Positions 7,248 to 15,309 of a stretch of 64,000 nucleotides of DNA are shown here, piece by piece; the first letter of the stretch is position 1; the number at the start of each line of letters is the position of its first letter. The translations under genes and the position numbers were made by a program. Origin of the DNA: CAZEKB01 sp964512225 (lineage in GTDB: Bacteria > Myxococcota_A > UBA796 > UBA9615); the NCBI GenBank assembly GCA_964512225.1, contig CAZEKB010000028.1, positions 4,164 to 68,163 on the forward strand, in the 5' to 3' direction. The notes beneath the pieces are model-generated. The model saw nothing but the letters and a program-made list of their open reading frames with translations, searched no databases and had not been told where the DNA came from.

Positions 7248-8168
7248 TCAGAGCAGGGCGGCGTCCAGGACCAACGCGAGCACGAGCGCGGGCAGGTAGG
7301 CCAAGGCCGCGAAGAAGAAGCGACGGGTGACGTCCCGCCCCGCCCCCGGGCGCAGCAGGGCGCCCGCGGCGCGACATACGTACAGCCCGAGCGCGACCGC
7401 GACGACGGCGTAGACCCCGCTCGCGAGCGGGGTCGCGGCGAGGGCGAGGCTCGCCACCAGCAGGGCCCAGGACCACGCGACGGCGCGCACGCGCGCGCCC
7501 CGGTCCCCCCGGTCCGCCACGATCGTGACGATCCCGGCGCGGGCGTAGTCGTCCCCGCTGAGCAGCGCGACGCCGATGAAGTGGGGCACCTGCCAGGCGA
7601 CGAGCACCGCGAACAGCAGCCACGCCTCCAGGGCGAGGGCCCCGCCGGCGGCGACCCACCCCATCAGCGGAGGCACGGCCCCGGGCACCGCCCCCACCAG
7701 CAGGGCCCAGCCGCTGCGCCGCTTCATCGGCGTGTAGACGCATACGTACGCGAGCCAGGCCCCGACGCCCAGGGCGGCCGCCCCCGGATCCACGACCCAC
7801 AGGGGGGGCAGGGACGCCAGCAGGGTGACGAACCCGAACGTCGCCGCCGCGCCCGCGTCCATCCGGCCCGCGGGCAGCGGCCGGTTCCGAGTCCGCGCCA
7901 TGAGGGCGTCGGTGTCCTGCTCGAGCACCTGGTTCATCGCATTCGCCGAGCCGACGATGAGCGTCGTGCCCCCCAGCAGCGCGAGGAGCCGAACCGGGTC
8001 GAACCCACCCCCCGCGAGGGCGTACGCCCCGAGCATCACCAGGACGTTCATCGCGGTCAGCGTGGGCTTCGTCAGCTGAAGCAGATCCGCCGCGACCCGG
8101 CGCGCAGGCACCGCGGGCACCGTCCGCGCGGGGCGGATCGAGAGAGGGGAGATCAGGTCGACGGACAT
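7248..8168 (-). CDS. ctaB: protoheme IX farnesyltransferase (heme O synthase)
   Basis: A 306-residue polytopic UbiA-family prenyltransferase that converts heme B to heme O using farnesyl diphosphate. The first Asp-rich motif is clear: NAMNQVLEQDTDALMARTRN then RPLPAGRM (N-x3-D-x-D-x-x-M-x-RT-x-x-RP). The second is less perfect, SGDDYARAGI. ATG at 8168 is preceded by an excellent AGGAGGTG site. Last gene of the heme-copper operon running down from 15080. Its presence implies that at least one of the two subunit I proteins carries an O- or A-type heme. No heme A synthase gene is seen in the window. Confidence 0.95.
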   Translation of the reverse strand: MSVDLISPLSIRPARTVPAVPARRVAADLLQLTKPTLTAMNVLVMLGAYALAGGGFDPVRLLALLGGTTLIVGSANAMNQVLEQDTDALMARTRNRPLPAGRMDAGAAATFGFVTLLASLPPLWVVDPGAAALGVGAWLAYVCVYTPMKRRSGWALLVGAVPGAVPPLMGWVAAGGALALEAWLLFAVLVAWQVPHFIGVALLSGDDYARAGIVTIVADRGDRGARVRAVAWSWALLVASLALAATPLASGVYAVVAVALGLYVCRAAGALLRPGAGRDVTRRFFFAALAYLPALVLALVLDAALL

Positions 8169-8208
8169 CGGACACCTCCTCGTCGTGGTCGGGCTCGGGT
8201 CGTCACGC

Positions 8209-10278
8209 TCACCACCAGTCGAAGCCGTCGTTGCGGCCGAAGAGGACGACGCGGCGTTCGCGCGGACGGAACTCCAGGGTTCGGTGTTCGGTCCAGTCCC
8301 AGGCGGACGCGTCGAGCCGATCGCCGAGCTGCACCCGGACCTCGTGAGGCCCCGGGGCGACCGCGAGCGTCTCCAGGGCGATGCTGTTGCCGTCGCCCCA
8401 GATGCCCTTGGGCGGGTACGCCCGATCGAGGACGAGCTCGCCGTCGACGTGGACCCGGAGCCGCACGTCGGCCCGGCGACGCTCGCAGATGCGCTCCCGA
8501 CGCATGTGCACCGGCGTGTTCGCGAGCTCCTCGGCGCTGGGCACGCGACAGTCCTCCCCCACCCGGCCGGGGTGCTTGAACGATACGACGAGCACCGGCT
8601 CGTCCCCCGCCGCGGGCCACCACGGGCCCACGCTCATCGCCGCCACCACGACCCCGATGGCGGCCGCCAGCCCCACCCCCGCCACGGCCGACGCGCGTCG
8701 CGACGGCGGGGGCGCAGCGCCCCCGTCCAGGGCCTCGATCAGCGCGTCCACGCCGCCCCGGGGGAACCGAACCACGCGCACCGCGCTCGCGTCGACCTTG
8801 TCCCGTCGCAGCTCGGGCTCCCGACGCCCGTCCAGGCGCTCCTCGATCCAGGCCGGCCCCTCCCGGAAGCGGCAGTTCGCGGGCCCGCAGGCGCCGATGA
8901 CGACCTCCTTCGCGCCGCTGCGCAGCGCCCGCTCCACCAGCAGCGGGTGGACCCAGCCCGCGCACGGGACCGGCAGGATCCGCCACCCCGGCAGCGCGTC
9001 GCACCGACCGGACGCTTCGTCCACCTCGAGCAGCTCTCCCGCCCCGTCGGCGCACAGGACGGCCAGGCTCTCGGCCCGCCCCGCCACCAGGGCTTCGGCC
9101 ATCCACCGGCCCACCGTCTTGCGGGCGAGGAGGCTCGGCCACGCGGGCACGCCCACGCCGCCGGTGTCGCACGAGCCGGTGCAGATGCTGCAACCGACGC
9201 AGAGGGCCTCGTCCACCAACGCCTGGGACTCGAAGGGCTTGTCGTCTTCGCGCGGCACCATCGAGATGGCGCTGTACGGGCAGTCGGCTTCGCACTTGCG
9301 GCACGAGTTGCACAGCGACGCCTCCACCACCGCCGGGCGAGCGCGGGCGCCCACGAGCGCCCACGGCACCACGAAGCCGACGGCCCCGACCCCGAGCAGC
9401 AGCGCCCACCCGAGCCCGACGCTCATGCGCTCGGCGAGCACCAGGGGCGCGAGGTACCACCAGTCGAGCGGGAAGCCGCCGGGCTCCACCGCGAGGCGCG
9501 CCGGGCCCGCCGTGTCCGCGGGCAGGGCGACCGAGAGCAGGACGAGGGAGCCGACGATCCAGGCGGTCATCACCCGCCCGGTGATCCAGTTCGCGCGCGC
9601 GAGCCGGGTGATGTGCAGCCACAGCGCCACCACCGCCGCGAAGGGCACGAGCATGTGGATGAAGAAGATGACGAAGAACAGGAGCGTGTTGACGCGCTCG
9701 TCCACCAGGAACGACCGACTCAGGGGATCGATGAAGATCGGCAGGACGTCGAGGAACTTGGCCGTGGCGAGGGCGATCTGCCGGGCGCGCTCGTCCCACA
9801 CCAGCCAGTAGCCCGTCCAGCCCGTCAGCCACAGGACGCCGATCACGAACACGCCGGTGACCCAGGCGAGCCACCGCGAGCCGCCGAAGCGACGGGCGAA
9901 GAAGAGCTTGAGCGCGTGCACCGCGAGGAAGAACACGCAGGCGTCGGAGCTGTAGCGATGCAGCGAGCGCACGAGCCCCGCGGTCCACGGCTGCGCGTCC
10001 ATCGCCACGACCGAGTCCCAGCTCTGGTGGATGCTGGGGACGTACCAGAGCAGCAGCAGGATGCCGCTGACCAGGGCCACGATGAACGTCGTATTGGCGA
10101 TGGCCCCGGTGCGAGCGAAGGGGTTGAGGTCCTCGGGCAGGAAGGTGTCGATCGCGCGATCGGCGGCGGTGAAGGGCCGCTCCAGCAGCTTGAGGAGCCC
10201 CTCGCCGCGCACCGGCGGCTCCGGCGACGCGTCCCCCACGGGCCGACGCGCGAGCTGCACGATGGGCGGCGCGTTCAC
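8209..10278 (-). CDS. cytochrome b - two [4Fe-4S] - MvhD/FrhD-like fusion protein
   Basis: A 689-residue membrane protein from GTG 10278. Residues 50-310 form a cytochrome b N-terminal domain with two ladder pairs, H107/H121 and H208/H222 (each H-x13-H), able to bind two b hemes. Two ferredoxin motifs follow: C323-x2-C-x2-C-x3-CP and C360-x2-C-x2-C-x3-C. Residues 400-485 resemble the delta subunit of F420-non-reducing hydrogenase (MvhD), with C409, C439, C464 and C469. A single helix near 530-550 leads to a C-terminal domain with the segment AYPPKGIWGDG. The fusion could link a quinol pool to soluble or periplasmic carriers. Its partner is unknown, and no hydrogenase or Hdr genes are visible. 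It sits between the SCO and ctaB genes. Confidence 0.85.
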   Translation of the reverse strand: MNAPPIVQLARRPVGDASPEPPVRGEGLLKLLERPFTAADRAIDTFLPEDLNPFARTGAIANTTFIVALVSGILLLLWYVPSIHQSWDSVVAMDAQPWTAGLVRSLHRYSSDACVFFLAVHALKLFFARRFGGSRWLAWVTGVFVIGVLWLTGWTGYWLVWDERARQIALATAKFLDVLPIFIDPLSRSFLVDERVNTLLFFVIFFIHMLVPFAAVVALWLHITRLARANWITGRVMTAWIVGSLVLLSVALPADTAGPARLAVEPGGFPLDWWYLAPLVLAERMSVGLGWALLLGVGAVGFVVPWALVGARARPAVVEASLCNSCRKCEADCPYSAISMVPREDDKPFESQALVDEALCVGCSICTGSCDTGGVGVPAWPSLLARKTVGRWMAEALVAGRAESLAVLCADGAGELLEVDEASGRCDALPGWRILPVPCAGWVHPLLVERALRSGAKEVVIGACGPANCRFREGPAWIEERLDGRREPELRRDKVDASAVRVVRFPRGGVDALIEALDGGAAPPPSRRASAVAGVGLAAAIGVVVAAMSVGPWWPAAGDEPVLVVSFKHPGRVGEDCRVPSAEELANTPVHMRRERICERRRADVRLRVHVDGELVLDRAYPPKGIWGDGNSIALETLAVAPGPHEVRVQLGDRLDASAWDWTEHRTLEFRPRERRVVLFGRNDGFDWW

Positions 10279-10280
10279 GG

Positions 10281-11252
10281 TCAGCTCGCGCCGGGGCTGC
10301 TCGGTGGGGGCACCTCACGGATCAACACCTCCAGGGCGGTGCTCAGCCAGCGCTCCTGCTGGGGCCCCAACGCCAGTCGGAACGCGATCCGTCCGTCGCG
10401 CCCGACCAGGATGAACTGGTTCGAGTGGTCGATCACCCCGGTCGCCTCGTCCCGTTCTCGGGCCACGCCGAGCCGGTCGAGGAGCTCGTTCACCCGGGGC
10501 GGGGGCCCGGTGAGGAGGCGATACGTGGGGGACTCCAGCCCGTGCATCTCCGCGAGGGCCCGGAGCTGCGCCGGTCGGTCTGCGGCGGGGTCCATGGTCA
10601 CGGCCCACACCTGCACCGCGTCGCGCAGCTCGGGCGCGAGCCCCTCCACGGCGCGCTTCGACTCCGACAGCAGCCGCGGGCACGTGTGGGGACACGACGC
10701 GTACACCGAGGTGAGGAGCGTCACCCGACCGAGGAGGTCGTCCGTCGCCACCCCGACGAGGTTCTGATCCACCAGATCGATGGCCGGCGGCAGGTGCCGG
10801 GTGCGCAGGGCGTCCGCCGGGAAGGGCAGCTCGCCGTCCAGGGGGGTCGGCCCCGTCGACACCATCGCGGTGAGCCCGAAGCCGACGCCGAGCACCAGCG
10901 CGAGGCCCGCCCCGGCCCAGCGCAGGACGGAGCCCCGGTGCTTCTCCCAGCCGTCCGCGAGGGGCACCCTCCACACCGCGTAGACGACCCCGATCAGCAT
11001 GAGCGGGTTGACCAGGAGCATGACCAGGTAGGCGACCTGCAGCTCGCCCGTCGCGGGGTCGTACCCGAGACACCAGACCTTGAACTGGGCGGCGAAGGCC
11101 GCCATCTCGCCGTCCCCGTCGGGGATCGCCAGCATGGCCAGGAGGAGGAGCGGCCAGCCCGTCAGGACCGCCAGGAGGAAGGCGGGGAACCGCCGCCCCT
11201 CCAGGAAGTCCTGCAGGACCGTCAACACACCGACTCTGTCGGAGCGTGGCAA
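10281..11252 (-). CDS. membrane-anchored SCO1/SenC protein with N-terminal helices
   Basis: A 323-residue protein. TTG at 11252 is chosen because GGGAGGAGG lies 7 bases upstream. About 130 N-terminal residues contain three hydrophobic segments (LLAVLTGWPLLLLAML, VAYLVMLLVNPLMLIGVVYA, RWAGAGLALVLGVGFGLTAMV). A SCO thioredoxin-like domain follows, with the copper site YASCPHTCPRL (CxxxC) and VIDHSNQFIL (His). It probably loads copper into the CuA subunit encoded two genes upstream. The N-terminal membrane domain is unusual for SCO proteins, which normally carry one helix. It directly follows the catalytic subunit gene by 19 bases. Confidence 0.88.
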   Translation of the reverse strand: MPRSDRVGVLTVLQDFLEGRRFPAFLLAVLTGWPLLLLAMLAIPDGDGEMAAFAAQFKVWCLGYDPATGELQVAYLVMLLVNPLMLIGVVYAVWRVPLADGWEKHRGSVLRWAGAGLALVLGVGFGLTAMVSTGPTPLDGELPFPADALRTRHLPPAIDLVDQNLVGVATDDLLGRVTLLTSVYASCPHTCPRLLSESKRAVEGLAPELRDAVQVWAVTMDPAADRPAQLRALAEMHGLESPTYRLLTGPPPRVNELLDRLGVARERDEATGVIDHSNQFILVGRDGRIAFRLALGPQQERWLSTALEVLIREVPPPSSPGAS

Positions 11253-11271
11253 GGGCGCTCCTCCTCCCGCG

Positions 11272-12957
11272 TCAGCGCACCCACCAGACGTCGGCGAGCG
11301 CCTTCCAGTTGGCGAAGTAGTAGACCGCGAAGCAGACCAGCAGCAGGATGACCAGGGCGAAGGCCCCGGGCGTCCGGTGCACCAGGTTCTCGTCCGCCAC
11401 GGGCGCCGGCGCCGGGGTCCACTGGGACATGGGCCCGCCCTTGTTCGACTTGCCCAGGAAGACCGCCGCGACGGTCAGCAGGATGAAGAGCAGCAGGCCG
11501 AGGAAGGCGAGGATGCCGCCGACCCCCACGCCCGCCAGCATCAGCGTCGCGCCGGCGTCGAACGAGTGTCCCATCGCCGCGCCCGTGAACTCGACGTCCC
11601 AGTGCCGCCTCGGGACCCCGTAGGAGCCCGCGAACGACATGCTGAGCGACAGGAACACCACCCCGAAGGCGAAGATGTAGGGCTGCAGCTTGGCGAGGCC
11701 CTTCGCGTAGAACTCCCGCTGGAAGATCAGGGGCACGACGTAGTACGTCAGCCCCATGAACGCGAGCGTGGTCCCGCCCACGACCGTGGCGTGGAAGTGC
11801 CCGGGGATCCGCAGGGTGTTGTGGGCGATGATGTTGATCTGCTGCGTCCCGAGCGTCACCCCGGTGATGCCCCCGATGAACCCGAATATCGCGAGCGACA
11901 GGAACGTCGCCGAGAAGGCCGGGTTGCCCCAGGGAGCCTTCGCCAGCCAGGTGAACAGGCCGCTCACGTACCCCCGGCCGCGCTGCACCGATTCGATGGC
12001 GGCGGGCACCGTGAACCCGTGGATCATCGAGGCCAGGACCGCCAGGTACATGGCGTAGGACGTGTTCCAGATCTTCCACTCGGCGCCCACGCCCGGGTCC
12101 ACGAGGAGGTGGTGCGCGGAGGCGATGTTGATGAACAGGATGTAGAAGACGAAGGCGCCGCGGCAGACCGTCTCGTTGAGGGGCTTGGCCCCCGTCGTGA
12201 GGTACGCCAGCAGGTACCAGATCGCGACCATCGCGCACACGTTCACCTGCTGGCTGGAGTGACCGAGCGCCCACCAGATCAGCCGGTACCAGCCCGCGTC
12301 CACGGTCTCGACCCAGCCCAGCGACCAGGCGAACGTCGGGAGCATCACGATGGCGCCGTGCAGCAGCGTGCCCACCGCGATGATCGCCGCGGCCGTGGCC
12401 CCGAAGACCACGAGCGGGACCGAGCCCTCGTACGTCTTGTCGCGCTTCGCGATGTAGATGCAGCCGAAGTAGTTGAAGACTCCGATCAGCGTGCCCACCG
12501 CCACCAGGATGATCCCGCCGTAGAAGGCGGGGCTGCCCTTGAGGGGGACGTACGACGTCATCAGGACGTCGCTGTTGCCCTGGAAGATGGCGACATCGAC
12601 CATCACCGCGCCCACCAGCATCATCCCGAAGGACACCCAGGCGGCGGCCTTGCTCGCGAGCCTCGAGTTGAGGAGCGTCGTGCCGCAGAAGTACAGGACC
12701 GCGATCTCGAAGAACAGGATCCAGAAGATCAGCATGTTGAGGCCGTGCAGCGTGAGCACCCGGTAGAACCAGTCGGCCGGGAGCAGGTGCACGGCGGGCC
12801 AGCGGGTGAGCGCCAGTCCGATGGCGGCGACGCCGCCGATGAGCAGGAACACGACCGCGCAGACCGCGTTCAGCTTGATGAAGAGTTGTGCGTTGAGACA
12901 GACGGGCAGGCCGGTCGTATCGCAGGTGCGCACCTCGTTCGCTTTGAAATTGCCCAC
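11272..12957 (-). CDS. heme-copper oxidoreductase subunit I lacking the active-site Tyr (putative NO reductase)
   Basis: A 561-residue polytopic protein, GTG start with TAGGAG upstream. All six metal-binding His are present: H71 (HGLNM) for low-spin heme, H233 of ALGHSSQQVN and H282-H283 for CuB, and H387 and H389 of IPGHFHA for the hemes. In A- and B-type oxidases the position of H233 is HPEVY, where Tyr four residues on is cross-linked and needed for O2 cleavage. Here that residue is Gln237, and no cbb3-like Tyr is seen in the next helix. NO reductases of the superfamily (including the eNOR, sNOR, gNOR and nNOR classes) lack this Tyr. With a CuA partner and nirK nearby, NO reduction to N2O is the best inference. 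A divergent oxidase remains possible. Confidence 0.85.
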   Translation of the reverse strand: MGNFKANEVRTCDTTGLPVCLNAQLFIKLNAVCAVVFLLIGGVAAIGLALTRWPAVHLLPADWFYRVLTLHGLNMLIFWILFFEIAVLYFCGTTLLNSRLASKAAAWVSFGMMLVGAVMVDVAIFQGNSDVLMTSYVPLKGSPAFYGGIILVAVGTLIGVFNYFGCIYIAKRDKTYEGSVPLVVFGATAAAIIAVGTLLHGAIVMLPTFAWSLGWVETVDAGWYRLIWWALGHSSQQVNVCAMVAIWYLLAYLTTGAKPLNETVCRGAFVFYILFINIASAHHLLVDPGVGAEWKIWNTSYAMYLAVLASMIHGFTVPAAIESVQRGRGYVSGLFTWLAKAPWGNPAFSATFLSLAIFGFIGGITGVTLGTQQINIIAHNTLRIPGHFHATVVGGTTLAFMGLTYYVVPLIFQREFYAKGLAKLQPYIFAFGVVFLSLSMSFAGSYGVPRRHWDVEFTGAAMGHSFDAGATLMLAGVGVGGILAFLGLLLFILLTVAAVFLGKSNKGGPMSQWTPAPAPVADENLVHRTPGAFALVILLLVCFAVYYFANWKALADVWWVR

Positions 12958-12966
12958 GGGTTGCTC

Positions 12967-13497
12967 CTATTCGACGATGACTCGGCTGACCATCGTGTGA
13001 TGGCCGATGCCGCAGAACTCGTTGCAGATGATCGAGTACTCGCCCGCCACGGTCGGCGTCAGCGTCAACACGTGGTCGTAGCCGGGCGAGATCTGGAAGT
13101 TCATGTTCATGGGTTGCAGCGAGAAGCCGTGCGAGAGGTCGGCCGAGCTCATGTGGAGTCGGTACGACTGGTCCTTCTTCAGCTTCAGGACGGCGGGCTG
13201 GAAGCTCCACATCCGGGCCAGCAGGTACACGTCGCTGCCGGGGGCGGGGGCCACGACGTCCATCCCGGAGACGGTCTCTCCGGTCTTGTTCGCCTCGACG
13301 AAGCGCTGGGTGCGCTCCACGAACGCCGCGGGGTCGACCCGGTAGGCCTCACCCGTGCTGTTCTGTTTGCCCTTGAAGTGCCAGTACGGCATCGCGAGGA
13401 ACATCAGCAGGCACCACACGAGGGCGATGCCCACCCACGCGCGCTCGAGGCCGGTGGGCGCTTGGAACCAGTCGCTCCGGGGAGGGAGGATGCTCAT
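12967..13497 (-). CDS. CuA-containing subunit II of heme-copper oxidoreductase
   Basis: A 176-residue protein with one N-terminal helix (residues about 20-38) and a C-terminal periplasmic cupredoxin domain. The binuclear CuA site is complete: H123 (LSHGF), then C158-N-E-F-C162, H166 and M169 in the motif CNEFCGIGHHTM. It should accept electrons from a soluble cytochrome c or blue copper protein and pass them to the low-spin heme of the neighbouring subunit I, whose gene starts 10 bases downstream. ATG at 13497 has a GTAGGAGGG site. The single helix and short length resemble B-type (ba3-like) subunits II. Confidence 0.93.
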   Translation of the reverse strand: MSILPPRSDWFQAPTGLERAWVGIALVWCLLMFLAMPYWHFKGKQNSTGEAYRVDPAAFVERTQRFVEANKTGETVSGMDVVAPAPGSDVYLLARMWSFQPAVLKLKKDQSYRLHMSSADLSHGFSLQPMNMNFQISPGYDHVLTLTPTVAGEYSIICNEFCGIGHHTMVSRVIVE

Positions 13498-13506
13498 GGC
13501 GCCCTC

Positions 13507-13659
13507 CTACGGCAGCGTCGCGTCGGGGATGCTCGCCAGATCGAGCCAGCCCCACGCGGTGTAGGAGATGAACAGGACGGCCAAGCTCAAGGCCAATAGG
13601 AGCCATGGGTTGTCCATGAGCTTCTGCAACGGGTGTTTGTTCATGCCGGGGTCCGCCAT
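13507..13659 (-). CDS. 50-residue single-helix membrane protein of the heme-copper operon
   Basis: A short gene of 50 codons. Residues about 19-38 (WLLLALSLAVLFISYTAWGW) form one transmembrane helix after a positively charged start (MNKHPLQKLM), so the N-terminus is likely cytoplasmic. It overlaps the end of the upstream subunit I-like gene by 19 bases and lies 9 bases before the CuA subunit gene, which supports real translation. Small single-helix subunits are common in heme-copper complexes (for example subunit IIa of ba3 oxidase), so an accessory subunit is the natural guess. No sequence family is recognised. Confidence 0.7.
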   Translation of the reverse strand: MADPGMNKHPLQKLMDNPWLLLALSLAVLFISYTAWGWLDLASIPDATLP

Positions 13660-15080
13660 TCCGTCCTCCCTGAGGGTTCGAGCGGGAGCCGAGGCTCGAC
13701 GAGCCGCTCCCCCCGCCACGCTTTGATCACCAAGACCAGGTACAAGACCCCCCCCGCGACCGCGAGCAGGCCGCCGATCCCCATCACCCCCAGGCCGACG
13801 TACTCGGCCGTCGATCGGATCTGCTGCTCGGTCCCGTAGGTCTTGCGGGCCATGCCGTGCGCGCCCGCGAAGCCGAAGCCCGCCGCGAACACCATCTGGC
13901 CCACGCCGAATACCACCGGCTGCCACCCCGCGGCCCAGCGCTGACGGGCCGTGCGCAGGGTCAGGCCCAGCGGCGCCAGGACCAGCCACGTGCCCGCCAT
14001 GAACGCCGCGGTCACGGCGCCGATCGACGCGTGGTAGTGGGCGGGGACCATCGTGTTCGAGCCCCGGATGAGCGCCCCGAGGACGAACCCGAGCACGGTG
14101 AGCCCGGCGCTGACGTAGAAGCCCAGCAGCCGCGGATCGGCGAGCCCCTTGGCGGGGAGACGCGACTCCGCGTGCGCCCGCCACAGACCGCGCACGCAGG
14201 CCACGAAGAAGATCGTGACGACGGGGAAGATCCCCCAGCGCATCAGCAGGGTGAACCCCGCGCGGTACGCCCCCGTCGTCGTGCCCTGCATCGCCAGGAA
14301 GGGGGCGGCGAGCATCGGCGCGAGCAGCAGCCCGAAGAGCGCGGCCGCGGCGCGACGCCCGAGGGGGGGCGTGCCCAGGGCCGAGGACAGGAGCATCAGC
14401 CAGACGACGAGCATCCCCGCCACGCTCGCGACCTGCAGGACGTGGCCCCCGCCCCAGAAGCCGACCTCGTAGAACGTCTCCGTGGGCAGCGTCGACGGGG
14501 TGGTCGAGAACGACAACGCGAACGTGAACAGCGCGATCAGGAACAGCATCGCCGCGGCGCGCAGCCCGGGCCGCGCCGCGGGCGGGAGGGGGATGGCCCC
14601 GAACCGCGCCTCGTAGTTCGGGTGCAGTCGGCGGTCGGAGAGCGCGACCCCGGCCCCGACGAAGAACGCCGCCAGCCCCGCGAGGAAGACCGGGTGGTCC
14701 AGGACCGGGATGTAGTTGGAGAGGACCGGCGTGGCAGTGGGCGCGGCGGCCCCCACCACCATCGCGGCGATGCCCGACCCCGCGAGCAGGTGTGCCCTGT
14801 GGCAGGCGCGCGCGCCCGTGCCCTTCGACGGCAGCAGGAACCACAGACCCACGAGGAAGCAGTAGAACCAGGTGACCAGGGCGAGGGCCACGTGGACCAC
14901 GAGGCCGCGTCGGAAGAGCCCCGGGTCGGAGAAGAGCCGGTCGAACGGAGGCATCCGTCCGATGACGAGGAGCAGGGCGAAGATCCCGGCGAGCAGGAGC
15001 ACGCCGACCGCCATGCCGATCCACGTTCTGGCGGCCGCTGCGTCGAGCTCTCGAGCGGGTCGTGGGTCGTCGCCGTGCAT
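13641..15080 (-). CDS. divergent heme-copper subunit I homolog without the CuB His pair
   Basis: A 479-residue polytopic protein. ATG 15080 is preferred because GGGAGGTG stands just upstream. A TTG at 15149 would add 23 residues but has no such site. Three superfamily landmarks are recognisable: H63 in VVHVALALVTWFY (low-spin heme), H213 in FWGGGHVLQ (the HPEVY position), and H348/H350 in VPAHYHASIG. The His-His pair expected in the next helix as CuB ligands is missing; that region reads APFLAMQGTTTGAYRAG. It may bind heme without a standard CuB centre and act as an electron-transfer or assembly partner, or form a non-copper site. First gene of the operon that also encodes the CuA subunit and the Tyr-less subunit I. 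Confidence 0.8.
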   Translation of the reverse strand: MHGDDPRPARELDAAAARTWIGMAVGVLLLAGIFALLLVIGRMPPFDRLFSDPGLFRRGLVVHVALALVTWFYCFLVGLWFLLPSKGTGARACHRAHLLAGSGIAAMVVGAAAPTATPVLSNYIPVLDHPVFLAGLAAFFVGAGVALSDRRLHPNYEARFGAIPLPPAARPGLRAAAMLFLIALFTFALSFSTTPSTLPTETFYEVGFWGGGHVLQVASVAGMLVVWLMLLSSALGTPPLGRRAAAALFGLLLAPMLAAPFLAMQGTTTGAYRAGFTLLMRWGIFPVVTIFFVACVRGLWRAHAESRLPAKGLADPRLLGFYVSAGLTVLGFVLGALIRGSNTMVPAHYHASIGAVTAAFMAGTWLVLAPLGLTLRTARQRWAAGWQPVVFGVGQMVFAAGFGFAGAHGMARKTYGTEQQIRSTAEYVGLGVMGIGGLLAVAGGVLYLVLVIKAWRGERLVEPRLPLEPSGRTEWRTPA

Positions 15081-15158
15081 GGCCACCTCCCGCGCGGCAC
15101 CGCGCAACCGCGCGCCCGGCGACGGATCCAGTTCCGCAGCCAAGTGCAACGACCTTAA

Positions 15159-15200
15159 TGGATGGCTTTATCCACTGGATATGACATTGATCGGTTCTAA
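15159..15200. promoter_or_regulatory. candidate operators between the heme-copper operon and the Rrf2 gene
   Basis: The divergent intergenic region (15081-15309) is unusually AT-rich. It holds a perfect dyad, TGGAT-GGCTTT-ATCCA (15159-15174), and TTGAT-CGGT-TCTAA (15187-15200), which matches 8 of 10 positions of the FNR/DNR box TTGAT-N4-ATCAA. A TAGATATATTCAT stretch at about 15258-15270 may be part of the plus-strand promoter. Regulation by the adjacent Rrf2 protein or a CRP/FNR regulator is inference. Confidence 0.4.
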
Positions 15201-15309
15201 GGTCGCGAAATACTGCGCTAGTTGACCCGCCAGCACCCGTAAACCAGCCAGATCAATAGATATATTCATCCTCTCACTTTGCGGGGTACTCTCCCCACCA
15301 GAGACTCCT

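Noticed and set aside
11272..13497. Ordinary aa3 or ba3 cytochrome c oxidase
   Set aside because: CuA and ctaB would fit, but the HPEVY Tyr is replaced and no substitute Tyr is seen; kept only as an alternative.
15081..15149. TTG start at 15149 for the GGGH-type subunit I
   Set aside because: ATG 15080 has a strong GGGAGGTG site, and the extra 23 residues are unlike a membrane protein start.
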